Both the position numbers and the translations under genes were made by a program. A stretch of DNA of 64,000 nucleotides from an uncultured Alphaproteobacteria bacterium (GTDB lineage Bacteria; Pseudomonadota; Alphaproteobacteria; MPNO01; UBA2964): positions 124,001 to 188,000 of the forward strand of contig CALSLP010000006.1 in NCBI GenBank assembly GCA_943787225.1, given 5' to 3'. This document shows, piece after piece, positions 44,670 through 53,871 of this stretch; the stretch's first letter is position 1, and the number at the start of each line of letters is the position of its first letter. The notes beneath the pieces were generated by a model. It had not been told where the DNA came from. It searched no databases and saw nothing but the letters and a program-made list of their open reading frames with translations.

Positions 44670-45707
44670 TTAGTTTTTAACCGCAGCGATATAGCGCTTA
44701 ACAATCCGTTTTGGCGTCGACGCGATCCCGTCTATATAGCGTGCGACCTCTGCACCGGACATCGGGTTCTCGATGGCCAAACGTCGATTTTTCATCTCAG
44801 CGAGATACGCCTTGTCTTTCATCGTCTTATCGAAGGCCATACGCAACGCTTGAATATGAGCTTTCGGGACACCTGGAGGGGCCGCAACGGCCCGAGCCAG
44901 AACACGGGTTACAAGCGACAAAAGCTTGCGATCATCGTCATTTTTAGCCAAATCCTTCAGCAACGGGACCTTCACTTGAAGAGGCTGTCCTGGATAAAGT
45001 TGTTTCACGGGATGCGCACCCGACTGAACAAGAAGTGTGGTTTTATAGGGGGTCTGACTAAACCAGTGGGGGCGCATATTGGCGGTCCAGCCACCGGCAC
45101 GACCATCCAACTCACCCTTTTCCATAGCCGCAGTCGCGCCCATGATCCCTTTATAGCCGGTAATGATTTGAAACTTGGTGCCGACGACGGCATTCATCAG
45201 CTTAGGCATAATATACGTCTCCGAACCCTTACCAGAAGCACCGAGACGAACAACATGCTTCGTTGCGTCTTTCCAGTTCTTGACCTTGTGATCCGTACGG
45301 ATCGAGATGAAAGACTGCATCTGGGTGACATTACCGATCCACTGAGTCTTGCGGATATCGAATTTCACCTTCTTGGGATGCAGGAAAGGCTGTGCTTCAA
45401 CACCCGGTAGGGGCATCAAAAGAAAACTCCCGTCCTGAGCAGCGGCGTTATACATGTAATTCATGCCAACCATGCCACCACCGCCCTGTTTAAACTGAAT
45501 GACCGCTGTGGGCTTGCCGGGGATATGCTTGGTAATGTGCTTGGCCAGTATTCTTGTATAAAGCGCAAATCCACCCGCCGGACCACCGGTATGCACCAGC
45601 GCGATTTGTTTTCCTTTAAAGAAATCGCTAACGGCATCCGCACTCGCCGGTGCGGCAAACGCCATTGTCAATGTCGACGCACCGAGCAGTATCGATGTAA
45701 GTTTCAT
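44670..45707 (-). CDS. TctC/TTT-family substrate-binding protein
   Basis: 345 residues with a signal peptide (SILLGASTLTMAFAAPASA). It begins FFKGKQIALVHTGGPAGGFA and has FKQGGGGMVGMNYMYNAAA, the TTT receptor pattern. A clear AGGGAGG precedes the ATG. No tctA or tctB is adjacent. The broken gene upstream encodes a relative, and a terminator separates the two, so they are probably expressed independently. Confidence 0.82.
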   Translation of the reverse strand: MKLTSILLGASTLTMAFAAPASADAVSDFFKGKQIALVHTGGPAGGFALYTRILAKHITKHIPGKPTAVIQFKQGGGGMVGMNYMYNAAAQDGSFLLMPLPGVEAQPFLHPKKVKFDIRKTQWIGNVTQMQSFISIRTDHKVKNWKDATKHVVRLGASGKGSETYIMPKLMNAVVGTKFQIITGYKGIMGATAAMEKGELDGRAGGWTANMRPHWFSQTPYKTTLLVQSGAHPVKQLYPGQPLQVKVPLLKDLAKNDDDRKLLSLVTRVLARAVAAPPGVPKAHIQALRMAFDKTMKDKAYLAEMKNRRLAIENPMSGAEVARYIDGIASTPKRIVKRYIAAVKN

Positions 45708-45729
45708 TAAAAAACCCTCCCTGTTAGAG

Positions 45730-45765
45730 AAAAAAAAGGGTGACGGCGCAAATGCACCGTCACCC
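45730..45765 (-). terminator. Intrinsic terminator on the minus strand
   Basis: A perfect 9-bp stem (gggtgacgg / ccgtcaccc) with a 10-base loop, followed on the minus strand by eight T residues. It comes 20 bases after the stop of the frameshifted TctC-like gene and before the next gene's ribosome-binding site. Confidence 0.92.
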
Positions 45766-45785
45766 GCTCAACGTTATACTTTACT

Positions 45786-47074
45786 TTATTTGCAGTCGAT
45801 GTTGAGGGCCGTCTGGGCACCCTTCACGCGGAAAGAACAGGCCATACCCACTTTAAGCGCTTTACGCTTGGCCTTTTTGCCCGCGACTGTGATCTTGGTT
45901 TTGCTGCCCGAAACACGGAGCTTACCATTGGCACTCGCGCCCTTCCAAGACACTCGGCGTCCACCGCGCTTAAGCTTGGTGATTTTACCAGCATAGGTCG
46001 CGATGGGGATAACTGCTTGCGCCACAGTCGTCTTTTCACGCGAATTACCGACCTTATCGGCATAAGCGAGCACATCTTTAGGCAGCGCATAGATCTCGTT
46101 AACAAGTTTCTGAACATCCTGCCCTGAGAGCGGGTTAATCGGCATCTTGCGTTTCTTGGCATCTGCCAGGAATTTCGGATCCTTCATGGTTTTCCAGAAA
46201 GCCGTACGCAGTGCCTCATAACGTTCCTTCGGCACGCCGGGACCAACGGCGAAAGGCCGTCCATAGGCCTGCGGCGCCAAATGCACCTTAAGAGCCTGCT
46301 TGTCTTTCTCGTTCTTGACGAGATCCGTGATCAACGGCACAGCCTGTAATTCCGGATGCTTGGTCAGCGCATGCTGCAAAGTCAAATTGATCTTGTTATC
46401 CCGCAGCCAGTCCGGTGCCGTTGTCTTAATCGACGACAATGACCAGCCACAACGACCATCAAGTTCTTTGCGCTGCATTGCCAGGTTGATATCAGCGCCG
46501 CCGGGATAACCCGTGATGAGCTTTTGCTTAGCCCCAAGCGTGTTATTGACCAGCAAGGTAAAGACATCGATCGAGCTACCGATCCCGACGCCACCCATAT
46601 TGGGCGATCCACGGAGCAGATCCTCAGTCGATTTAAATTTTGACTCGTGCCAGAAAACACAAACGCTATATTCCTGATTGGCGCTTCCTAACCATTTGAG
46701 CTTCGAGCCATCATATTTTGCGTTCGCCGCATTTCGGAATAAAGGCTGTGCAATGACGCTGCGTCCGGCCATAACGACTGCGGTGCCGTCTTGCGGAAAC
46801 ACGTTATAAATTGCGTTGAGAACCCGAACACCGCCAGCGCCGGTATATTGCTTGGCAACCTGCCGTGGGTTCCAGGAATGTGCCGCACCATATGCCGCAT
46901 GACGATACGACCGTAGGCGTCATAGCCACCACCGGCTGAAAAGCCGATATACATGGTCATCGTTTTATTTTTATAAAAAGCCGCAACATCGGCAGTCGAT
47001 GCTTTCGCCGCCCCGAACAATAGCGGAATTGAAGCCGCCGCAATGCCGACGGATTTTAGAATGCTATTTTTCAT
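45786..47074 (-). pseudogene. TctC/TTT-family substrate-binding protein, frameshifted
   Basis: A start with signal peptide (SVGIAAASIPLLFGAAKA) leads to MYIGFSAGGGYDAYGRIV and MRHMVRHIPG. The frame then breaks near 46870. Adding one A in GGAACCC restores NPRQVAKQYTGAGGVRVLNA, joining the other frame at NVFPQDGTAVVMAGRS. The composite has about 430 residues: a TTT receptor core to about residue 350, then an extra basic C-terminal block (KLKRGGRRVSWKGASANG). Uncorrected, the product would be a useless 128-residue fragment. The extension is not present in the neighbour at 44670. No tctAB is adjacent. Confidence 0.82.
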
Positions 47075-47207
47075 CTTAATTACCTCTCCTGTTTACTGTT
47101 ATTTGTTACTTCATTTTTTTATTCCCTTGATTTCACTAAAAATACCCGCAGTAAGCAAAGGGTATTTCGCAATTCTTAAATTGAACAACTAAGCGAGCTG
47201 GTGATGT

Positions 47208-48209
47208 TCATGCATCCGTCGGCGGCAATACTATGCCCCGGCCCTGCTCTTTGGCCTTTTCATAGATGTGATGGCAGACAGCAATGTCCTGCGATACGAG
47301 GCCCGTCGTATGGATCAAGATACGTTCATCATCATTTTCCCTACCGGGAACCTTGCCGGTGACGACATCACAAATTTCCCCGTGCAGCTGCTCGCGCGAG
47401 AACTGCCCGCTATCGATCATGTTGCTAAATTCCTTAGTGACGATGTTGACGTCCCACCCATCGATAACAACCTTGTCGAACGCTGCCCAACCGGCCGGGT
47501 CCATCTCCCGCCGCGCCAATGAAATATAGGTCGCCCCGGGTTTGACCCATTCCTCCCGCGCGATGATATCGGTCGAGGTCGTCCCGCCGATCCCGATGTC
47601 AGCAGCGCGTACGACTTCTTCAATCGTGTCCACTGTCTCGACCGGGATACCGAGCTCCGCTGACCATTTCCTGGCAAAGGCTTCACGGGTTTCGGGGCGG
47701 CGCGAGGTACAAACGATTTTCTCAAATTCGAACATAGTCCGCAGACAGGCCAGGCAATTAACCCCCATCGTGCCAATGCCGACCAAACCCAATACCTTGG
47801 GGTTCTTTGGTGCCAGCCATTTCAACGGCAGAATCGCGGCCGCGGTGCTGCGGATGGCGTATGCCCAGTGTTCTTCAACAATCGCTCGGGAATGTCCAGT
47901 CAACGGATCGGTCAAAAGGATATAGCGGGCGCATTCCAACTGGCCGACCGTGTTTTTAACACCGTCGTCGTAATAATTGTACATCCGGACACCGGTCGTC
48001 GGTATGTCTTTCAGAAGAACACCTTTTACATGCCAGTGATTGTGATAGGGCGCGTCGGCATCCAGCTTCCAGGAGGAAGGCAGGGACCATTGAACGGAGC
48101 CGGCGGCATGCATGCGATAAACATCTTCACAAATCTCCATTGCCTCTTCGACGCTCAAGAGATCAAGCGTGTCTTTGTAGGGAATGAATCTGACGCCTTC
48201 GAGTGCCAT
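47208..48209 (-). CDS. Ornithine cyclodeaminase / mu-crystallin family protein, paralogue
   Basis: 333 residues and colinear with the protein at 4210-5238: GVRFIPYKDTLDLLSVEEAM, GQLECARYILLTDP, VEEHWAYAIRSTAAA and the NAD-binding VLGLVGIGTMGVNCLA. Differences are spread evenly, so this is an old duplication. The catalytic residues expected for ornithine cyclodeaminase (Lys and Asp in the substrate domain) cannot be placed with certainty. It diverges from the MBL-fold gene. Confidence 0.85.
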   Translation of the reverse strand: MALEGVRFIPYKDTLDLLSVEEAMEICEDVYRMHAAGSVQWSLPSSWKLDADAPYHNHWHVKGVLLKDIPTTGVRMYNYYDDGVKNTVGQLECARYILLTDPLTGHSRAIVEEHWAYAIRSTAAAILPLKWLAPKNPKVLGLVGIGTMGVNCLACLRTMFEFEKIVCTSRRPETREAFARKWSAELGIPVETVDTIEEVVRAADIGIGGTTSTDIIAREEWVKPGATYISLARREMDPAGWAAFDKVVIDGWDVNIVTKEFSNMIDSGQFSREQLHGEICDVVTGKVPGRENDDERILIHTTGLVSQDIAVCHHIYEKAKEQGRGIVLPPTDA

Positions 48210-48331
48210 ATCGTGATCTCCATTATTTTGCCATGTATCTGAATAATTTAGCGCGCTAGATCGCTAGACGCCACGGCAGATGCGCAATAGGATTCTGTCC
48301 AACGCCAACGGCTCTCGGAAAGGCATCGCTC

Positions 48332-49225
48332 ATGGATACAATTTCCAAATCGAATACCATCGCCCTCGGCGATACCACGATGACAAGCATCGTCGAACGG
48401 GACGGCCCTTACCATAATCCCTATGACATGTTTCCTGAAGCGACACCGGAACGTGTCGAAAAGTATCTGGCTGACCTGCCGAGCCATACCCATGATCCCG
48501 CCAGTGGCCAAATCTGCATGACCTTTCAGAGTTTTCTGCTGCAAACGCCACAACACAACATCCTGATCGATACCTGCGTTGGCGATCACAAAAACCGCCG
48601 CGAAGGATTACTCTACCCAAAGGATCGCTGGCTCGCTGAATTTCACGCGGCAGGAGTCGCGTTTGAAGATATTGATTATGTCTTCTGCACCCATCTTCAT
48701 GTCGATCATGTCGGCTGGAATACACGGTTTGTCGATGGCCGACTTGTCCCGACATTCCCGAATGCCAAATACATCATCGGGCGCACCGAATATGAATATT
48801 GGCTGGCGTGGAACAAAGAACATGGCCCCCACCCGTCCGGCACCGCCTTTGAGGACTGCGTCCTGCCAATTATCGAAGCGGGCTGCGCGTTACTCGTGGA
48901 GGATGATTTTGAATTGAATGACTTGATCCATCTGTCGCCAGCGCCGGGCCACACGCCAGGACAATGCTGCGCCAACCTCAATTCAAACGGCGTTAAGGCG
49001 ATCTTCGCTGGTGACGCCTTCCATCACCCGTTGCAGGTCTATGAGCCGGATTGGAGCACTATAAAATGCTCGGATCGCGACTTGGCTATTGTCACGCGTC
49101 GCAAAATTATAGAGAGCTGTGCAGACACAGACATATTGCTCATTCCCGCTCACTTCTCAGGGCCAACTGCTGGTAATATTATTAGTACTGGTGATGAATT
49201 CGCCTTTCGCTTTATCGAAGGATAG
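48332..49225 (+). CDS. Metallo-beta-lactamase-fold hydrolase
   Basis: 297 residues with the two-metal motif HLHVDHVGWN (H121, H123, D125, H126). Further metal ligands are in APGHTPGQC and AGDAFHHPLQV, and the last His in IPAHFSGPTAG. It looks like a lactonase-type or general MBL hydrolase (the VFCTHLHVDHVGWN form is common in AHL-lactonase relatives). GGAAAGG lies upstream of the ATG. It is followed after 9 bases by a DUF350 gene. Confidence 0.9.
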   Translation: MDTISKSNTIALGDTTMTSIVERDGPYHNPYDMFPEATPERVEKYLADLPSHTHDPASGQICMTFQSFLLQTPQHNILIDTCVGDHKNRREGLLYPKDRWLAEFHAAGVAFEDIDYVFCTHLHVDHVGWNTRFVDGRLVPTFPNAKYIIGRTEYEYWLAWNKEHGPHPSGTAFEDCVLPIIEAGCALLVEDDFELNDLIHLSPAPGHTPGQCCANLNSNGVKAIFAGDAFHHPLQVYEPDWSTIKCSDRDLAIVTRRKIIESCADTDILLIPAHFSGPTAGNIISTGDEFAFRFIEG

Positions 49226-49234
49226 AAACTGATC

Positions 49235-49648
49235 ATGGATCCCATCCTACAAAGCTTCCTAAACGGCTTTCCAACATTGCTGCTGCATTTCTCAGTAACA
49301 CTCGCGATGCTTCTATCTGGAATATGGGTTTACCAGCTCATCACGCCTTTACGGGAAATGGAATTGATCCGGGCCGGGAACACAGCCGCCGCCACGTCGT
49401 TTGCCGGGGCCATTCTCGGCCTGGCCATTCCGTTGGCCTTTTGCATGGCAACCAGTGTTGGTGTTTTGGATATCGTCATTTGGGGTCTCGTCGCTCTGTT
49501 TATTCAACTGATGACATTTCGATTGCTCGATATCTTTCTCAAAGACCTACCAAAACGAATTGAAAACCGCGAAATGGGGGCAGCGATTTTGGTTGTCGCC
49601 GTCAAACTGGCCGTTGGCATGATCAACGCTGCAGCGATAGCCGGTTAA
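49235..49648 (+). CDS. DUF350 family inner-membrane protein
   Basis: 137 residues with four TM helices (FPTLLLHFSVTLAMLLSGIW, SFAGAILGLAIPLAFCMATS, VLDIVIWGLVALFIQLMTF, MGAAILVVAVKLAVGMINA). This matches the DUF350/UPF0719 family, whose function is unknown. It lies between an MBL hydrolase and a trypsin-like protease in one operon, with 9- and 15-base gaps. Confidence 0.82.
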   Translation: MDPILQSFLNGFPTLLLHFSVTLAMLLSGIWVYQLITPLREMELIRAGNTAAATSFAGAILGLAIPLAFCMATSVGVLDIVIWGLVALFIQLMTFRLLDIFLKDLPKRIENREMGAAILVVAVKLAVGMINAAAIAG

Positions 49649-49663
49649 TCCGGTTTAACAGCA

Positions 49664-50518
49664 ATGCGTATTTGGGATATTCTGGCGCTGTTCGTCATGG
49701 CCTTGGTTGCGATCCTCGGTCGGTCATGGACGTCAGACGATGCGGACCCCACGCCAGGACGGCGCCCTCCGATAGAAATTGTCCAGCCACCGCACAGAGA
49801 TTCCGTTCCACCAATTACAAGCCGTGACCCGGTAATTTCAATCTCACTGGAAGAGCGCCAAAAATCGTCGACCGGAACAGCCTTCTCGGTCGACCGCAAA
49901 GGGATTTGGGTAACAGCACGGCATGTCGCCGATGGTTGCGACAAAATCGTCCTGCAAAAAGGTGAGCGCCAATTCGTCAAGGTTCGCCAGGTTTGGCTCC
50001 ATCCCCATGCCGATATCAGCATTTTGCGCACCAATGGTGGTACACCATCGCTCCCCGGCATTGAAAAACGTATTGCGCGCGGCCAGGACGGCTATTCATT
50101 TGGATTTCCGAAAGGTGATCCCGGAGATGTCCATGCGCGTGTCATCGGCAGGCGGACGATGACGATTGATGGACGCTATTCCACCCGGGAGCCGGTCGTT
50201 GCCTGGACCCAAATTCGGCGTGTGCCGGATAGAGGGACCAATCTCGGCGGCATCAGTGGCGGCCCTTGGGTAAACGCCAATGGCGAGGTTATTGGTGTCC
50301 ATGTGGCAGGAGCGCCGCGGCGGGGGCGCTCTTATTCTTCCACGCCAGAGAGTCTATTAAACATTTTAAAACAGGCCGGTGTTAACGGTGCCACCGTCGG
50401 CAGTGGCAGTCAAAAATTTGCCGTCAATAAAAGAGATTTTCCCAGCGTCGGCGGAAACCTCAGACGACGGCTAACCGTCTCCAAGGTTTACTGCTTGGTT
50501 GGAGAACGCTGGCGTTAA
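49664..50518 (+). CDS. Membrane-anchored trypsin-like serine protease
   Basis: 284 residues. One N-terminal TM helix (DILALFVMALVAILG) anchors a periplasmic trypsin-fold domain with His87 in VTARHVAD, Asp117 in HPHADISIL and Ser198 in GGISGGPWV. There is no PDZ domain, so it is a shortened relative of DegP/DegS. It follows the DUF350 gene and overlaps the convergent YciI gene by four bases. Function is unknown; the DUF350 protein may be its membrane partner. Confidence 0.86.
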   Translation: MRIWDILALFVMALVAILGRSWTSDDADPTPGRRPPIEIVQPPHRDSVPPITSRDPVISISLEERQKSSTGTAFSVDRKGIWVTARHVADGCDKIVLQKGERQFVKVRQVWLHPHADISILRTNGGTPSLPGIEKRIARGQDGYSFGFPKGDPGDVHARVIGRRTMTIDGRYSTREPVVAWTQIRRVPDRGTNLGGISGGPWVNANGEVIGVHVAGAPRRGRSYSSTPESLLNILKQAGVNGATVGSGSQKFAVNKRDFPSVGGNLRRRLTVSKVYCLVGERWR

Positions 50519-50829
50519 TCGCCTTCTGCCGTAGCAGGGGCAGCGCCCGGATTCCACTGACCACGGCGCATTCTGACGACTGAGTAGGATTCAAACACAC
50601 CAGCGTTGCGCAAAGGCTCTCCGGCGGCAAACGCATCAGCCGCAGCACGATCTGGAACATTGATAATAAGGCAACTGCCGATGCGGGCATCGCTGTCATC
50701 CGCCAGAGTCGCACCACCCAGAACCAAAATATCCTCATTGGCTTTTAGGTAGGCAAAATGCTCTTCACGCGACGTTTCCCGCCGCGCGGCCCCATCCGGA
50801 CCGTCCACCCCATAACACACATAAAGCAT
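50515..50829 (-). CDS. YciI-family protein
   Basis: 104 residues with the YciI fold: MLYVCYGVDGPDGAARR, then HFAYLKANEDILVLGGATLA and DARIGSCLIINVPDRAAADA. Typical members keep the His in the 'R..H..yl' block, here SREEHFAYL. Function is unknown; fold relatives include muconolactone-isomerase-like proteins. The neighbouring protease gene overlaps its 3' end. Confidence 0.82.
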   Translation of the reverse strand: MLYVCYGVDGPDGAARRETSREEHFAYLKANEDILVLGGATLADDSDARIGSCLIINVPDRAAADAFAAGEPLRNAGVFESYSVVRMRRGQWNPGAAPATAEGD

Positions 50830-50994
50830 TGAATTTCCTTCCTGATACGTCTTTTCACAATATCTCTGTAGCGTGTCACAAATTCGCTACAATTAAAATC
50901 CGTTGAATTTTATTTTGATCAACCTATATCTGCGTTAACACTGGCGACGATGTGTGGGGGCCCATCAAAACCAAGATTTAATGGAGAAATTCGA

Positions 50995-51462
50995 ATGACC
51001 CCTAATAACGCATTTTTGGGTAAAGCAATTTTAGGCGGTAGTGGATTGGTCGCAATCGCTATCGTTGTCGCAGCGCTCGTGCTGCCAGACCCCACAGCAA
51101 ACCCCGTCCAAGCAGCTAAGGTTGATAGCGACAAGACACTCACGGCGCCGCGCTACGAAATCATCAAGATCGAGAACGGTGCGAGCTGGACACTGGATCG
51201 GAAAACCGGCGTCATCACAATGTGTAAGGTCCGTGACGACCATATGGTCTGCGCCGGCAACGGCAATGCGACCCAGATGCCCGCCGCAACGCCCGATCAA
51301 CTTGAAAAGAAACGGGTAGAACGCCGCCAGGAACGACGCACTGAACGAAACGAAGCGTTCAATCAGTTCTTCATGTTCTTTGAGCGGATCATCAAATTCG
51401 CCGAGAAACACGGCGACAAGGGAGAAACGGACTCAACCGTCACCGACTCCGAGCAACTATAG
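50995..51462 (+). CDS. Hypothetical single-TM anchored protein
   Basis: 155 residues from ATG 50995, with GGAGA upstream. One TM helix (GGSGLVAIAIVVAALVLP) is followed by a periplasmic part with YEIIKIENGASWTLDRKTGV, a cysteine pair (MCKVRDDHMVCAG), then a basic, Arg/Glu-rich helix (KKRVERRQERRTERNEAF). I do not recognise the family. The basic helix near the end may bind an anionic partner. Confidence 0.6.
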   Translation: MTPNNAFLGKAILGGSGLVAIAIVVAALVLPDPTANPVQAAKVDSDKTLTAPRYEIIKIENGASWTLDRKTGVITMCKVRDDHMVCAGNGNATQMPAATPDQLEKKRVERRQERRTERNEAFNQFFMFFERIIKFAEKHGDKGETDSTVTDSEQL

Positions 51463-51489
51463 GGCCCCTCGGCTTTACCGGTTCTCCCG

Positions 51490-53799
51490 TCAGGCAGAGG
51501 CCAGACCTGGTGGCCGTGAAACATTAATCGACGGCGCTGCTTCTTCGTATTTTTCGATTTCAACCAATGCTGTTGTCGAGGTTGGTGCCTGACCGACCTT
51601 CGATGTCGCCTTATCTCGGGTCAATACGTTTGGATTTCCATGAATTTCCAGCGCTCCCGGTGCGCCGCCATCAGAATCATACCAGGCGCCCGCTGAAAGC
51701 CGGATCACACTTTGCCTGATATCCTCATTAATCACAGCGCCAGCGAGACACGCACCCCGACCATTAAACACTCTGACTAAATCCCCTGCCGCAATTCCGC
51801 GTGCCTTCGCATCTTCCGGATTGATTTCAACCGGTTCGCGTCCAGCAACTTTAGAGGCTCCGCTCACCGGGCCATCATCCATCTGACTATGCAGCCGATC
51901 CTTGGGCTGGCTCGACATCATATGCAGTGGGTAATCAGCTGTCTTTTCGGAGCCAAGCCATTCAGCTGGCTCCATCCACGTTACATGCGGTGGGCAATCG
52001 TCATAGCCAAACTTTTCAATTTTTGTGGAGTAGAGCTCAAACTTACCGGATTTGGTCTTCAACCGGTTTGCCACTGGGTCTTCGCGAAAGTCGGTGAAAA
52101 GTGTGTACTCGTCCGAACGGTCTGGAATCTTAAACGATCCCTTTTTCCAAAACGTATCAAAGTCCGGCATAGCCGCTTCATTGGTCTTGGCACCCTCGCG
52201 ACAGCTATCATACAAAAAGCGTAGCCAGGCATCCTCATCACGTCCTTCGGTAAATTCTTCTTCGCAGCCGAGACGCTTTGCCAGCTCGACCAGAATATCA
52301 AAGTCGTTCTTTGACTCCCCAACTGGCTCAATCGCCTTTTCCATAACCACGAGATAGGGATCGCGGGCTGCTGAGCCAAAATCATTGCGCTCCAGCGATG
52401 TCGTCGCGGGCAGAACGATGTCGGCGTGGCGCGCTGTTGCGGTCCACCACGGTTCATGCACGATCACGGTCTCCGGCCGTTGCCAGCCAAGGCGCAACCG
52501 GTTGAGATCCTGATGATGATGGAACGGATTACCGCCACCCCAATAGATCATCTTGATATCAGGAAAGGTTATCTTCTTGCCGTTATAGTCGATCACCTCA
52601 CCGGGATTAAGCAAGGCATCGGCGATCCGTGCTGCCGGAATTGCATAATTGGTCGGGTTACGGCCCGCACTCATCGAGGGTGGCCGAAACAAAGGCGGTG
52701 CATTGCCCATGCCACCTGTCGAGCCATAGCCAAATGTGTAGCCGCCTCCGGGCTTTCCAATATGGCCAAGAACACTCGCAAGCAGGATCAGCGCCCAGAA
52801 AGGTTGTTCACCATGATCGCCACGCTGCAGCGACCAGGTCGCTGACATCATTGTCCGCCCCGACGCTATCTGCCGCGCAAGCTTGCGCAACACGTCAGCA
52901 TCAAGACCCGTAATCGCCGCAGCCCAGTCGGCATCCTTTGGCTGACCATCTGTGTCACCCATCAGATAAGGCTTCACGCGTTCAAAACCTTCGCAATAAT
53001 TCTCTAGAAAATCTGCGTCATGCAGGTTTTCTGTAATTAGCGTATGCGCCAAAGCCAGCATCATCGCGGTGTCAGTATTAGGCCGGATGGCGATCCAGGT
53101 TGGGTCCAGAAACGCCGGTGCATCATCGCGACACGGGCTGACATTGACAACATTCACACCCGCCGCCGCGAGTTTCTTCATCGATGGCAAAAATTCATGC
53201 GCGACATTGCCGCCGCGCGCCGCCTGGGTGTTTTTGGGATTGATACCCCCAAAGACGATAAGGTTCTTCGCATGACGTTCGACCGCCGACCACGAGGTCA
53301 GCGGACCTGTAACCGAGCGCATGTCACCGGCAATATGCGGCACAAACGCCATCGCTGCGCCAAAGCTGTAATTAGAGGATTGATCAACGCAGCCACCTGC
53401 CGCGAACAGAAATTTTCGTACCAGCATCCGCGCGTGATGAAACGTCCCGGCGCTCGACCAGCCATAGGACCCACCGAGAATGGCATCGTTGCTGTAAGTC
53501 TCTTTAACGCGCTTTAATTCACCAGCAACAAGATCATAGGCTTTCTCCCAGCTCACCGGCACAAACGGCTCACGCCCGCGCCCTTCGCCATTGCCGGGAC
53601 CATTCTTGAGCCAACCTTCCCGAACAAACGGCCGCGCTACACGCGTTTCGGTGTGAACCGAATGCGGAATAGAGGCCAGCATCGGAGACGGGTCGGGATC
53701 TTCCTCAAACGGCTGCACGCCGGTAACGCGGCCATCTTTGACCTCAGCCAAATAAGCGCCCCAATGCGATGAATTTCGAAACAGTTTTGCCGCCATCAT
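51490..53799 (-). CDS. Molybdopterin oxidoreductase of the BisC/TorZ (DMSO reductase) type
   Basis: 769 residues. The N-terminal half carries the Mo-ligand region GGSYGWSSAGTFHH (serine ligand, DMSO-reductase family), preceded by VSWEKAYDLVAGELKRVKE. Later blocks include MSATWSLQRGDHGEQPFW, MIYWGGGNPFHHHQDLNR and LHMMSSQPKDRLHSQMDDG. No Fe-S cluster cysteines occur at the N-terminus and there is no Tat signal, so it is a cytoplasmic BisC-like enzyme. Such enzymes reduce biotin sulfoxide, methionine sulfoxide or N-oxides. GAGGA precedes the ATG. Confidence 0.9.
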   Translation of the reverse strand: MMAAKLFRNSSHWGAYLAEVKDGRVTGVQPFEEDPDPSPMLASIPHSVHTETRVARPFVREGWLKNGPGNGEGRGREPFVPVSWEKAYDLVAGELKRVKETYSNDAILGGSYGWSSAGTFHHARMLVRKFLFAAGGCVDQSSNYSFGAAMAFVPHIAGDMRSVTGPLTSWSAVERHAKNLIVFGGINPKNTQAARGGNVAHEFLPSMKKLAAAGVNVVNVSPCRDDAPAFLDPTWIAIRPNTDTAMMLALAHTLITENLHDADFLENYCEGFERVKPYLMGDTDGQPKDADWAAAITGLDADVLRKLARQIASGRTMMSATWSLQRGDHGEQPFWALILLASVLGHIGKPGGGYTFGYGSTGGMGNAPPLFRPPSMSAGRNPTNYAIPAARIADALLNPGEVIDYNGKKITFPDIKMIYWGGGNPFHHHQDLNRLRLGWQRPETVIVHEPWWTATARHADIVLPATTSLERNDFGSAARDPYLVVMEKAIEPVGESKNDFDILVELAKRLGCEEEFTEGRDEDAWLRFLYDSCREGAKTNEAAMPDFDTFWKKGSFKIPDRSDEYTLFTDFREDPVANRLKTKSGKFELYSTKIEKFGYDDCPPHVTWMEPAEWLGSEKTADYPLHMMSSQPKDRLHSQMDDGPVSGASKVAGREPVEINPEDAKARGIAAGDLVRVFNGRGACLAGAVINEDIRQSVIRLSAGAWYDSDGGAPGALEIHGNPNVLTRDKATSKVGQAPTSTTALVEIEKYEEAAPSINVSRPPGLASA

Positions 53800-53871
53800 A
53801 AAATCCTCATTGCTGGAACAAGGATTTTAGGCGGAAAGATGGTGGAGCGCACCTTTAAAGAGATGGCCCAA

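Noticed and set aside
44538-45410. 290-codon plus-strand ORF across the terminator
   Set aside because: It crosses a strong terminator and is antisense to a TctC-like gene.
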